DNA from: Acidobacteriota bacterium
GTDB taxonomy: Bacteria; Acidobacteriota; Thermoanaerobaculia; Multivoradales; Multivoraceae
Reading direction: 5' to 3'
NCBI GenBank assembly: GCA_011525365.1
Contig: WTGQ01000002.1
Span: 409,064-473,063, forward strand
Length of the DNA stretch: 64,000 nucleotides
In this document: positions 42,173 to 50,333 of the stretch, piece after piece
Position numbering within the stretch: position 1 is the first letter of the stretch
Layout: every line of letters starts with the position of its first letter
Program-made: the position numbers and the translations under genes
Notes under the pieces: model-generated
Seen by the model: the letters and a program-made list of their open reading frames with translations, nothing else
The model's database searches: none
What the model was told of the DNA's origin: nothing

Positions 42173-43255
42173 ATGAGCGCGGGGCCGTTCCTCTTGGTCC
42201 TGTCCTTCACCGCCTCGATCACCGCTCTGGCGTGCGCGGTCCCCGACACCGAACCTGTCTCCGACTCCGACCCACAGCCCGACACCGCCGCCGCTCCGGT
42301 TCGCGTCGAACGCCTCCTCGACGCCCCGATCATCGGGCCGGAGCTCGACCCGAGCATCGGCGAGAACATCCAGGGACCGTCGCTGATCCGCGTCCCGGAC
42401 TGGGTTTCCGACCCGCTCGGCCGCTACTACCTCTACTTCGCTGACCACAAGGGCCACTACATCCGGCTCGCCTACGCGGACGACCTGCTCGGGTCGTGGT
42501 CGATCCACGTGCCCGGCAGCCTGCAGATCGAGCACTCTCACTTCCTGGTCGAGCCGCCGGAGGTGACGCCCGAGATGGTCGCCGAGTGGGAGGAGCGACG
42601 CGGCCTGAAGCTCTCCCACGACGTCCAGAAGGAGATCACGGCGACCCACATCGCGTCGCCCGACGTGCACGTCGACGATGAGAACCAGCGGATCGTCATG
42701 TACTTCCACGGCCTGGAAGACGTGGGCAGGCAGATCTCGCGGGTCGCCACCTCGACCGACGGCATCGACTTCGAGGCCCAGCCCCAGTCACTGGGCCGCA
42801 CCTACATGCGGATCTTCCACTACGGCGGCATGACCTATTCCCTCGCCATGCCCGGCCTGTTCTACCGCTCGGCGGACGGCTTCACGAGTTTCGAGGAGGG
42901 ACCGCTGCTGTTCAACCCGGACATGCGCCATTCGGCCGTGCTGCTCCGCGACGACACGTTGTGGGTGTTCTGGACCCAGGTCGGCGAGGCGCCCGAGCGG
43001 ATCCTGCTGAGCAGCATCGACCTCTCCGGCGACTGGATGGACTGGACCGAGTCCGAACCGGTCGAGGTGCTCCGGCCCGAGCGCGAGTGGGAAGGCGCCG
43101 ACGCGCCGCTCGAACCGTCGGTCCGCAGTACCGCCTACGGCAAGGTGAACCAGTTGCGCGATCCCGCGATCTACGAGGAGGACGGCCGCGTTTTCCTGCT
43201 CTATGCGGTGGCCGGTGAGAGCGGGATCGCAATTGCCGAGGTCTTCTTCGAATGA
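42173..43255 (+). CDS. exported glycosidase-like beta-propeller protein
   Basis: 360-aa protein with a hydrophobic leader ending near a Cys (SITALAC), consistent with a lipoprotein. The body has five-bladed-propeller features of GH43/GH32-type proteins: GPSLIRVPDWVSDPLGRYYLYFADHKG, IASPDVHVDDENQRIVMYFHG, RVATSTDGIDFEAQPQ, LLRDDTLWVFWTQVG and RDPAIYEEDGRVFLLYAVAGE. The catalytic acid set cannot be assigned with confidence, so it may be non-catalytic or act on an unusual glycan. The stop overlaps the start of the amidohydrolase (ATGA), indicating coupling. Confidence 0.72.
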   Translation: MSAGPFLLVLSFTASITALACAVPDTEPVSDSDPQPDTAAAPVRVERLLDAPIIGPELDPSIGENIQGPSLIRVPDWVSDPLGRYYLYFADHKGHYIRLAYADDLLGSWSIHVPGSLQIEHSHFLVEPPEVTPEMVAEWEERRGLKLSHDVQKEITATHIASPDVHVDDENQRIVMYFHGLEDVGRQISRVATSTDGIDFEAQPQSLGRTYMRIFHYGGMTYSLAMPGLFYRSADGFTSFEEGPLLFNPDMRHSAVLLRDDTLWVFWTQVGEAPERILLSSIDLSGDWMDWTESEPVEVLRPEREWEGADAPLEPSVRSTAYGKVNQLRDPAIYEEDGRVFLLYAVAGESGIAIAEVFFE

Positions 43256-44610
43256 AGTCGTTCTTGTCGGTGCGCCGGCCGTCTGGCCGGCATCCGGTTC
43301 CGGTCCGACTTCTCGCATTCGCAGTTGCTCTCGTCGCCTGCGTCCCGGGTCCGCCCGCCATCGACGGAACCGGCACGATCACGATCGCCGGCGCCACCCT
43401 GATCGACGGCACCGGCGCGCCGCCGGTCGAGGACGCCGTCGTCATCGTCCGCGGCGACCGGATCGAGCATGCCGGCTCGCGCGCCGACGTGCCGGTGCCC
43501 GAGGGCGGAGAAGTCGTCGACGCCGCGGGCAAGTTCCTGATCCCAGGTCTCGTCGACCTCCACAACCACTACCGCGACGGCCTGGAGGAGTGGTCCTGGG
43601 CGCTGCAACTCCACGCCGGCGTGCTGACCGTCCGCAGCCTCGGTTCCGACCACGGCCAGACGCCGGCGATGATCGCCGAGGCGGGCGCCGGCAACGTGCC
43701 GGCGCCGCGCATCTTCACCGCCGGGGTCGGCTTCACGCACCCCGAGGGCTTTCCACCGGGCAAGCTGGGTCCGGCCACCGAAGAGGAAGCCCGTGCGATG
43801 GTGCGCGAACTCGCCGCTCAGGAAGTCGACCTGATCAAGATGTGGGTCGACACCTTCCTCGACACGCGGCCGAAGATCGGGCCCGAGATCCGCGCCGCCA
43901 TCGCCGACGAGGCCGCGCGGCACGGCATCCCCGTCTCGGCCCACGTCTTCTTCGAGGAGGACGTCTGGCAACTGGTCGACGCTGGCGTCCGTTCCTTCGT
44001 CCACGGCGTGCGCGACCAGGAGGTCGACGACGACTTCGTGGCGATGGCGCAGGAGAACGGGCTCACCTTCGCGCCCGCTCTCGGCCAGGCCAAGACCTTC
44101 TGGTGGGTCGCCGAGCACCCGGAACTGCTCGACGAGGAGGAGTTCCGGGCCGGCCTTCAACCAGCCCTGCTCGAGCGGCTGCTCGATCCCGAGAACCGAG
44201 CAGCGATGCTGGAGAGCGAGTCGACCGCCAGACGCCGCGTCGCCTATGACTACGTGACGAAGTTCGTCCGCGGCATGAACGAAGCCGGAGTCCCGGTCAC
44301 CGTCGGCTCGGACAGCGGCGCCGGCAACATCGCCTACGGCTGGGGCACCCACCACGAACTGGAAACCCTCGTCGAAGACGCCGGCCTGACGCCGCTCGAA
44401 GCCCTGGCCGCCGCCGGCGCGGCCGCGGCCGCTGAACTTACCGTCGACCCTGACTTCGGCTCGGTCGCCGAAGGCATGGCCGCGGACCTCGTACTTCTGT
44501 CCGCCGATCCCCTCGCCGATATCCGCAACACCCGGCGGATCGAGCGCGTGATGCAGGCGGGCGTCTGGCTCGAACGCGGGTTGCCGGAGTTCCCCCTGCG
44601 TGAGGAGTAG
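43252..44610 (+). CDS. amidohydrolase family lipoprotein
   Basis: 452-aa exported metal-dependent hydrolase of the imidazolonepropionase-like group. The leader ends in a lipobox (ALVAC). Metal motifs are present: LVDLHNHYRD (HxH), LIKMWVD (candidate carboxylated Lys), VSAHVF, FVHGVRD and VTVGSDSGAGN (final Asp). The C-terminus has the usual composite-domain strand GSVAEGMAADLVLLSADPL. Unusually, codons 7-16 (VRRPSGRHP) are encoded by a dispersed two-hairpin repeat that supplies the positively charged n-region of the signal peptide. ATGA overlap with the upstream gene fixes the start, though a GTG at 43270 inside the repeat is possible. Confidence 0.9.
   Translation: MKSFLSVRRPSGRHPVPVRLLAFAVALVACVPGPPAIDGTGTITIAGATLIDGTGAPPVEDAVVIVRGDRIEHAGSRADVPVPEGGEVVDAAGKFLIPGLVDLHNHYRDGLEEWSWALQLHAGVLTVRSLGSDHGQTPAMIAEAGAGNVPAPRIFTAGVGFTHPEGFPPGKLGPATEEEARAMVRELAAQEVDLIKMWVDTFLDTRPKIGPEIRAAIADEAARHGIPVSAHVFFEEDVWQLVDAGVRSFVHGVRDQEVDDDFVAMAQENGLTFAPALGQAKTFWWVAEHPELLDEEEFRAGLQPALLERLLDPENRAAMLESESTARRRVAYDYVTKFVRGMNEAGVPVTVGSDSGAGNIAYGWGTHHELETLVEDAGLTPLEALAAAGAAAAAELTVDPDFGSVAEGMAADLVLLSADPLADIRNTRRIERVMQAGVWLERGLPEFPLREE
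43269..43297 (+). repeat. two-hairpin dispersed repeat unit, partial copy 5 inside a CDS
   Basis: GGTGC, stem GCCGGCC-GTCT-GGCCGGC and AT-CCGG match copies 1 and 4, after which the second hairpin decays. It starts 18 nt into the amidohydrolase gene, so the hairpin falls just after the start codon of the mRNA and its codons become part of the signal peptide. Confidence 0.72.
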
Positions 44611-44639
44611 AGCGCGGCCGAGGCCGCCGATCGGGGCCA

Positions 44640-44657
44640 GGACTCCTCAAGGAGTCC
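44640..44657. terminator. hairpin between convergent amidohydrolase and Fic genes
   Basis: GGACTCC-TCAA-GGAGTCC forms a 7-bp stem with a tetraloop that overlaps the stop codon of the Fic gene. It lies 30 nt after the amidohydrolase stop and could act on both convergent transcripts. No U-tract follows, so a factor-independent terminator is not certain. Confidence 0.4.
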
Positions 44658-45651
44658 GGCCGCGCCGGTGCCGGCCAGCCGGCGTCAGGCGGTAGCGCTG
44701 GTTCCTTGCGCTGGGAGTCTCGGGCCGCGTCATCTCGATCAGGCCGTCCTTCAGTGCAGGTCCCAGATACGCCTGTCGCAGCCACTTCCGGTCACGCAGG
44801 CCCAGCGCCTCCAGTACCTCGCGCCTCGACATCTCCCCGTCCAGCACCCGCAGAAGCCGCTCGACCTGGGGGGAAACATGGGGGGTTTCCTGGGGGGATC
44901 CCTCCCGCACGGCATCGAGGATGGCTTCCAGCATGAAGCGAATGAAGAACGTGCTCTCGCCCGCCCCGGAGCTCCGTTCGATCGCCGCGTAGTAGTCGCT
45001 CTGACGGGCCCGCACGACGCTCTCCACCGGGACATGGGAGAACAGCTGCTTCCAGCGAGTGAGGATCAGCGTCTGCCAGAGGCGGCCCAGGCGCCCGTTG
45101 CCGTCCTCGAAAGGATGAATGAACTCGAACTCGTAGTGGAACACTGAACTCGCGATCAGCGGATGTTCCCGCGTTTCCCTCAACCACGCGAGGAGTTCCG
45201 CCATCAGTTCCGGCACACGCTCGGCCGGCGGGCCGATGTGGTGAACGGCTTTCGGGCCGACGACGCCGACCTCACCCGCGCGGTAGCGGCCGGGCGTTTG
45301 CGCCAAGCCGCCCATGAGCACTTCGTGGGCCGCCAGCAGGTCGCTCTCGCTCGACGGCACCCAGTCTTCGGCTCGATCGTAGGCCGCGATCGCGTTGCGC
45401 ACTTCCTGGACGTCTCGCGGCGGTCCCAGGACCCGCTTGCCGTCCAGGATCGCCGAGACCTGCTCCTCCGACAGCGCGTTGCCCTCGATGGCGACGGAAC
45501 CGTGAACCGTGCGAACGCGAGCCTCCCGGCGCAGCCGGAAGTCCATCCCCGGAACGGCCGCTTCGGCTCGACCGATCGCTTCGCCGATCTGCTCCACCAG
45601 GGACAGGATCCCGGTCGTGATCGAAAAGGGCGGCGCCGCGGCTGCGGTCAT
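44647..45651 (-). CDS. Fic family protein (AMP-transferase type)
   Basis: 334-aa Fic-domain protein with the intact catalytic motif HPFEDGNGRLGR (about residues 175-186), which transfers AMP from ATP to hydroxyl side chains of target proteins. The N-terminal helix carries VHGSVAIEGNALS, matching the inhibitory (S/T)xxxE(G/N) motif (SVAIEG), so it is a class II Fic protein with built-in auto-inhibition. A C-terminal winged-helix-like region (MSRREVLEALGLRDRKWLRQAYL) follows. No separate antitoxin is needed or seen. The start ATG is the one before TAAAAPPFS; an upstream Met would add 30 Arg-rich residues from the neighbouring intergenic DNA. Confidence 0.9.
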   Translation of the reverse strand: MTAAAAPPFSITTGILSLVEQIGEAIGRAEAAVPGMDFRLRREARVRTVHGSVAIEGNALSEEQVSAILDGKRVLGPPRDVQEVRNAIAAYDRAEDWVPSSESDLLAAHEVLMGGLAQTPGRYRAGEVGVVGPKAVHHIGPPAERVPELMAELLAWLRETREHPLIASSVFHYEFEFIHPFEDGNGRLGRLWQTLILTRWKQLFSHVPVESVVRARQSDYYAAIERSSGAGESTFFIRFMLEAILDAVREGSPQETPHVSPQVERLLRVLDGEMSRREVLEALGLRDRKWLRQAYLGPALKDGLIEMTRPETPSARNQRYRLTPAGRHRRGRTP

Positions 45652-45709
45652 TGCCGAGACTCTTGCACAGGGCGTCGCTCGCGGGGCGCGCCGTACGCGG
45701 GATCTCTGT

Positions 45710-46426
45710 CTAGCCGGTACGCGAACCGGTAGCGTCCTCACCTGCCCCGGATACCGCCAACCGCCAGCCCAGGAGCCCCATGTAGACGATGCCGCTGGCG
45801 GACATCAACCCGAACACCGGGGCGAGGGACAGCTCCAGCGTGTTCGAGTGCCACGCGGCGATGAACAGCACCAGCGAGCCCAGTGCCAGCGCCGCGACGA
45901 TGCCGTTCAGCACCGGCGGCAGGCGAAGCGGCTCCGGTCGGGAGACGAGGCCGAAGGCGAGGACCGCCATCCCGGCGTAACCGGCGACGCTGCCCGTGAA
46001 GTGCAGGCCCCATACCGTGCGCTGCATGCCCAGCGCCGACTCCAGCCATTGCGCCGACTCCGCCGGGTCGGGCCCCAGCGCCGCCTCGCCCATGCCGATC
46101 AGCATGTAGTCGAAACCCCGCATCACCATCTGGAGGGCCGCGCCAACCGCCATCCCGAGCAGGCCGAGCCGAGGCAAGGGGGCGGTGTAGCGCCGCAACG
46201 TCACGATGCCGTTCAGCATGAGCAGGGCGCCCAGGACGAGGACGACCGCCACGGTGTAGGACAGGCTGGCGTTGCGCGCCATCGCCAGCGTCAGATCCCC
46301 GAGGCTGGTGCTGGGGACGGTGTCCACCATGCCGCGGCCGGGTGACAGGGCGTAGCCGACAGCCACCGCCACGGTCCCAAACAGCAGCGAATAGCCGCCA
46401 AGTCTCGCTTCCGTCCAGCGCGTCAT
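45710..46426 (-). CDS. integral membrane protein of unknown function
   Basis: 238-aa protein with about seven hydrophobic helices (for example YSLLFGTVAVAVGYAL, YTVAVVLVLGALLMLNGIV, VAGYAGMAVLAFGLV and IVAALALGSLVLFIAAW). I do not recognise the family. The start is well defined by AAGGAGG 6 nt upstream. It follows the amidohydrolase pair after 20 nt on the same strand and may belong to that operon. Confidence 0.72.
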   Translation of the reverse strand: MTRWTEARLGGYSLLFGTVAVAVGYALSPGRGMVDTVPSTSLGDLTLAMARNASLSYTVAVVLVLGALLMLNGIVTLRRYTAPLPRLGLLGMAVGAALQMVMRGFDYMLIGMGEAALGPDPAESAQWLESALGMQRTVWGLHFTGSVAGYAGMAVLAFGLVSRPEPLRLPPVLNGIVAALALGSLVLFIAAWHSNTLELSLAPVFGLMSASGIVYMGLLGWRLAVSGAGEDATGSRTG

Positions 46427-46446
46427 GTGTGCCTCCTTGAGCGCCC

Positions 46447-47739
46447 TCAGCGGCACTCCGCCGACATCACCTCCGACTCGATGATCACGCCACAGATGTG
46501 GCTCGTGTACTCGAACGGGTCGCCGTCGAAGAGGGCGAGGTCGGCGTCCTTGCCGACCTCGATCGAGCCGACGCGGTCGTCGATGCCGAGGATGCGGGCC
46601 GGGCTCAGGGTGATTGCCTCCAGCGCCCGTTCCATGCCGAGACCGTTGGCGGCGGCGATGGCGGCTTCCCAGAGCAGGACGCGCGTCTTGGGCACGTACC
46701 CCTCGAAACCGGTCTGGATGGCGAACGGGATGCCGGCGTCGGCGAGGTGTACGGCGGTCTCGTAGGAGCCGTTGCGGACCCGGCTCATCGTCGGGTGGAG
46801 CAGGACCGGCACGCCGGCCTCCCGGATCTCGTCGAGCAGCAGGTAGGACTCGGCGGCGCTGTCGAGCACGAGGTCGAACCCGAACTCCTGCTGCAGGCGG
46901 AGAGCCGAGGCCATCTCGGCCACCGTGTTGGCGGTTACCAGCAGTGACAACTCGCCGTCGAGCACCTGGCCCAGTGCTTCGTTCGACAGATCGCGAGGCG
47001 GCGTCTGGGGCGCGGGCTTCGCGTCGCCGTCCTCCTCGGTATTGCCATCGCCGTCGCTCTCTCCGTTCTCGTCGCCGCCGGCCTCCTCCGCCTTGCGCAC
47101 CTGGTCGAGGTAGGCCTGGGCGCCGTGGAAGGCGGACCTGAGCATCGCGATGCCCTTGGCCGACGTCCCGGGCGACTGGAAGTTCGAGGACACGGCGTTG
47201 CCCAGGGTCGCCGCCAGCATCCGCACCGGGGTCAGGGTGGCCTGCTCGACGTTGCGGCCCCTGGTCTTGGCGATCATCGTCTGGCCGCTGACGAGGGCCC
47301 CCGGCCCGTGGCCGGTGTGGAGCGTCGTGACGCCGTACGAGCGGACCCACTCGACCAGGGTCTCGTTCGCGTCGTAGGCGTCGATCGCCCGCAGGTCGGG
47401 CTGGAGCGGCGACGACCGTTCGAGCTGGTCCTGGTCGCGCACCGGGCCGACGTTGCTGTTCAGCGCACCGGAGAGCCCGACGACCGAGCGGGCGTCGACG
47501 AGTCCGGGCGTGACGACGGCGGCTTCGAGGACGTCCACGCCGTCCGGGATGCTCGCCTCTGCCGCGGGGCCGACCCACTCGATCCGGCCGTCGGCGCCGG
47601 CGATGACGACCGCGTTCTCGATCGGCGCGCCGGACACGGTGTGGAGGGTGCCGGCCCGGACCGCCACCTGGGCCGCGGCCGGGATGGCCGCGAGGGCGGC
47701 CAGAGCCACGCAGAAGGAAGTGGTGCCCAGGCGCTTCAT
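46447..47739 (-). CDS. amidohydrolase family protein lacking the first metal-binding motif
   Basis: 430-aa secreted member of the amidohydrolase superfamily (signal peptide ends AIPAAAQ). The first barrel strand reads TPGLVDARSVVGLSG, where active members have HxH, and later strands also lack the usual His (LLHPTMSRV remains), so catalysis in the normal way is unlikely. The C-terminal composite domain (GSIEVGKDADLALFDGDPFEY) is intact. A long acidic insert (ENGESDGDGNTEEDGD) sits in the middle. The start overlaps the stop of the upstream catalytic paralogue (ATGA), suggesting a partner subunit. Substrate unknown. Confidence 0.85.
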   Translation of the reverse strand: MKRLGTTSFCVALAALAAIPAAAQVAVRAGTLHTVSGAPIENAVVIAGADGRIEWVGPAAEASIPDGVDVLEAAVVTPGLVDARSVVGLSGALNSNVGPVRDQDQLERSSPLQPDLRAIDAYDANETLVEWVRSYGVTTLHTGHGPGALVSGQTMIAKTRGRNVEQATLTPVRMLAATLGNAVSSNFQSPGTSAKGIAMLRSAFHGAQAYLDQVRKAEEAGGDENGESDGDGNTEEDGDAKPAPQTPPRDLSNEALGQVLDGELSLLVTANTVAEMASALRLQQEFGFDLVLDSAAESYLLLDEIREAGVPVLLHPTMSRVRNGSYETAVHLADAGIPFAIQTGFEGYVPKTRVLLWEAAIAAANGLGMERALEAITLSPARILGIDDRVGSIEVGKDADLALFDGDPFEYTSHICGVIIESEVMSAECR

Positions 47740-49085
47740 CGTGTCTCTCCCTCGAGCAACTGCCGGATCATGTGGTCCTCGTGGGCGGTCGTGTTGTAGA
47801 CCTTGTAGCCGCCCACGGCGTACTTGCGGTGGTCCGGATTGGCCCGGTCGTAGATCATCGTCCCCTCGACCCAGGTCTGCTCGACCTTCGTGTAGGTGCT
47901 CAGTGGATCGCCGGAGAGGATGACGAAGTCGGCGTCCTTGCCGGCTTCGAGCGAACCGATCCGGTCCTCGAGCCCGAGCATCCGCGCCGGCGCCAGGGTA
48001 AGCCCCTCGATCGCCTTCTCGCGGGACATGCCGTAGCGGACCGCGATCGCGGCCGCCCGGAACAGGAGGCGCGAGTCGGTGACGAAGTCGTCCGTGTTGA
48101 AGCCGACGTCGACGCCGGCGCGTTCCAGGATCGCGCCCATCTCCATGTTCCAGTCGATCGTCTCCTCCTTGCCGCCCGGCGCGTCGATCCAGGTGATCGA
48201 CACCGGTACGCCGGCCGCGGCGAGTTCCTCGGCGACCTTCCAGGACTCCGTGCCGTGCTGGACGACGACCCTGAACCCGAACTCCTCCTTGAGCCGCAGG
48301 ACGGTGGCGATGTCGTTGTGGCGGTGGGTGTGGTGCTGGACGATCCTCCTGCCGTCGAGCACCTCGACCAGGGCCTCCATCCGCAGGTCGCGCTTCGCCG
48401 GTTCGCCGCCGTCCTCGTCATCCTCTTCAGCCTCGGCAGCGGCCATCTTCTCGCGGTACTCCACGGCCTCGTGGTAGAGGTTGCGGACCAGGGCCGCCGA
48501 CTTGGCCCGGGTGCCGGGGAATGGCGGTGAGCCGATCGAGTTCGTGCCGTTTGCCATCTTCATGCCGCCGCAGATGCCGGTCAGGGGATCGTCGCAGTAG
48601 AGCCAGTCCTCGATAGTTCGGGCGCCGTCCCGCAGCTTGACGTAGGCGGTCTGCCCGGACATCAGGTGGCCGGAGCCCGACATGATGTTCAGCGTCGTGA
48701 TGCCGCCGGATCGGGCGCGCCAGATGCTGTCGGCGGCGACGTCGATCGAGTCCAGGTTCCGCACGTCCGGGTGCAGCGGCGACGAGCGGTCGCCGCCGGA
48801 GACCGAACCGACGTGCGAGTGGGTGTCGACGAGCCCGGGCATCAGCACCTTGCCGCTGACGTCGTGCTCGACGGCGCCGCGGGGCGTGCGCGTGTCGGGT
48901 CCGCCGACCTCGGTGATCCTGCCGCCCTGCACGACCAGGACGCCGTCGTCTATCGGCGAACCGGCGATGGGCAGCAGCCGCGCGCCGCGGAAGACGTGGG
49001 GGTCGTCCTGTGCCGCGGCGGTAAGGGCCGACAAGAGCAAGGCCAGCGACAGGACGACCGTGAATGGACCGGGACGTGTTCTCAT
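47736..49085 (-). CDS. amidohydrolase family protein
   Basis: 449-aa secreted amidohydrolase (signal peptide ends ALTAAAQ). It keeps PGLVDTHSHVGSVSG (HxH) and has HHTHRHNDI and a late Asp region (VGFNTDDFVTDSRLL) consistent with a metal centre, followed by the composite domain GSLEAGKDADFVILSGDPL. An acidic insert (EAEEDDEDGGEPAKRD) occupies the same place as in the downstream paralogue. The two genes overlap by 4 nt. Family members include imidazolonepropionase and prolidase-like peptidases; the pair may form a heteromer. Confidence 0.88.
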   Translation of the reverse strand: MRTRPGPFTVVLSLALLLSALTAAAQDDPHVFRGARLLPIAGSPIDDGVLVVQGGRITEVGGPDTRTPRGAVEHDVSGKVLMPGLVDTHSHVGSVSGGDRSSPLHPDVRNLDSIDVAADSIWRARSGGITTLNIMSGSGHLMSGQTAYVKLRDGARTIEDWLYCDDPLTGICGGMKMANGTNSIGSPPFPGTRAKSAALVRNLYHEAVEYREKMAAAEAEEDDEDGGEPAKRDLRMEALVEVLDGRRIVQHHTHRHNDIATVLRLKEEFGFRVVVQHGTESWKVAEELAAAGVPVSITWIDAPGGKEETIDWNMEMGAILERAGVDVGFNTDDFVTDSRLLFRAAAIAVRYGMSREKAIEGLTLAPARMLGLEDRIGSLEAGKDADFVILSGDPLSTYTKVEQTWVEGTMIYDRANPDHRKYAVGGYKVYNTTAHEDHMIRQLLEGETR

Positions 49086-49124
49086 GCAGGTTCCTCGGTT
49101 GGGTGAGTACCGGTTGCGGCGGCG

Positions 49125-50243
49125 TCAGCGCCGGAACGACGGATCGAGGTGGATACGGTACAGCGCTTCGCGCGGTCGGTCGCCGTTCCGGCTGCCGCCC
49201 CAGAGCACGTGGACGGCGATCTGGTCGCCGCGGGGGCTCCAGGCCAGGTCGCCGACGTAGGCGTGGCCGAGGCTGTGCTCGGAAGTCGGGTCGTTGAAGA
49301 ACGTGAGCCGGCGCTTGTGCGAGCCGTCCGCGTCCATCAGCCACAACTCGCGGCGGGCGGAGGAAGGCACCATCTGATCGGGCTCGGTGGCGCGGATCCC
49401 GGCGTTCGAGGTGAAGGCGAGGTGCCGGCCGGTGGGCGACAGGCGGGCGTACTCGTCGGCGCCGCTCCGGGAGTGGGTGAGGCGTTCGGGCTCGCCGCCG
49501 TCGAAGCGCAGCCGGTAGAGGTCGAGCGTGTCGGGCGACTGTCCGGACTCCAGGTTCGCCGCGACGAGTGCGCCGCGGTCGTCGGGGGTAAAGCCCTGGG
49601 GGACGATCAGCGCGTCGGCGGGCGCGGGGTGCGACGTGATCTTCTTCAACTGCGCGGCGCCGACGCGGTTGACCTGAAACCGGGCGCTGCGGAGCTGCCA
49701 GGCGCCGTAACGCCCCTTGCGCGCCTTGATCCGTTCGCTCCACAGCAACCGCTCGCCGTCGAAGGAGAAGTGGGGGTCGAGCGCCGCCGCGCCGTTCGCC
49801 GCGAAACGGGTCAGCATCGTGAAGCTCTTGCCCTGGCGGTCGATGTCGTAGAACTCGCTGTGCAGCGCCCGGTCGGGGGTCAGCAGCTGCAGGGGGTCGG
49901 CGATGAACTTGAGTCTCTTTGGATGACTCTGAACCTGGACGATCAGCCGCTCTCCCGCGGGGTGCCAGACCGGGTTGAGGACGTTGTCCTTGCGCAGGGC
50001 GTACATGTCGCAGGTCAGGCAGCGCTCGGCGAGACGGTCGGTGGAGGTCACGTAGACGTCGTAGCGGCCGTCCTCACCGGCCTTGTCGTAGGCCAGCCAC
50101 TCACCCTGGCGGGACCAGTCGACCCGGGCGCCGCCGTCGATCCACCGTTCGATGCGGATGACCGGGTTCGATTCCGGATCGGCGGTCGGCGCCGGTGCGG
50201 CCATGCCGGCCAGCAGGATGCAGATCAAGCGGAAGCCGAACAT
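49125..50243 (-). CDS. TolB-like WD40/PD40 beta-propeller protein
   Basis: About 372-aa exported propeller with an N-terminal signal (FGFRLICILLAGMAAP) and PD40 repeats: VDWSRQGEWLAYDKAG, LNPVWHPAGERLIVQVQ, LDPHFSFDGERLLWSERI, YARLSPTGRHLAFTSNAG and GDLAWSPRGDQIAVHVLWGG. A RCLTCDMYAL segment contains a CxxC. Such proteins bind peptides or glycans in the periplasm; no catalytic domain is attached. The chosen Met directly precedes the signal peptide. It is upstream of the amidohydrolase pair and in the same direction, so it may share their transcript. Confidence 0.78.
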   Translation of the reverse strand: MFGFRLICILLAGMAAPAPTADPESNPVIRIERWIDGGARVDWSRQGEWLAYDKAGEDGRYDVYVTSTDRLAERCLTCDMYALRKDNVLNPVWHPAGERLIVQVQSHPKRLKFIADPLQLLTPDRALHSEFYDIDRQGKSFTMLTRFAANGAAALDPHFSFDGERLLWSERIKARKGRYGAWQLRSARFQVNRVGAAQLKKITSHPAPADALIVPQGFTPDDRGALVAANLESGQSPDTLDLYRLRFDGGEPERLTHSRSGADEYARLSPTGRHLAFTSNAGIRATEPDQMVPSSARRELWLMDADGSHKRRLTFFNDPTSEHSLGHAYVGDLAWSPRGDQIAVHVLWGGSRNGDRPREALYRIHLDPSFRR

Positions 50244-50333
50244 CGCGGTGAGGCTAACAGTCGGCGCCGCGCCCGCCGCGCAGACGCGCATGGAACTGAC
50301 CGCCCACTGAAGCCCATGACGGACCTTCAGCCG

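Noticed and set aside
44640..44657. Strong intrinsic terminator between convergent genes
   Set aside because: The hairpin is real but lacks a T-run on both strands, so only a low-confidence terminator is listed.
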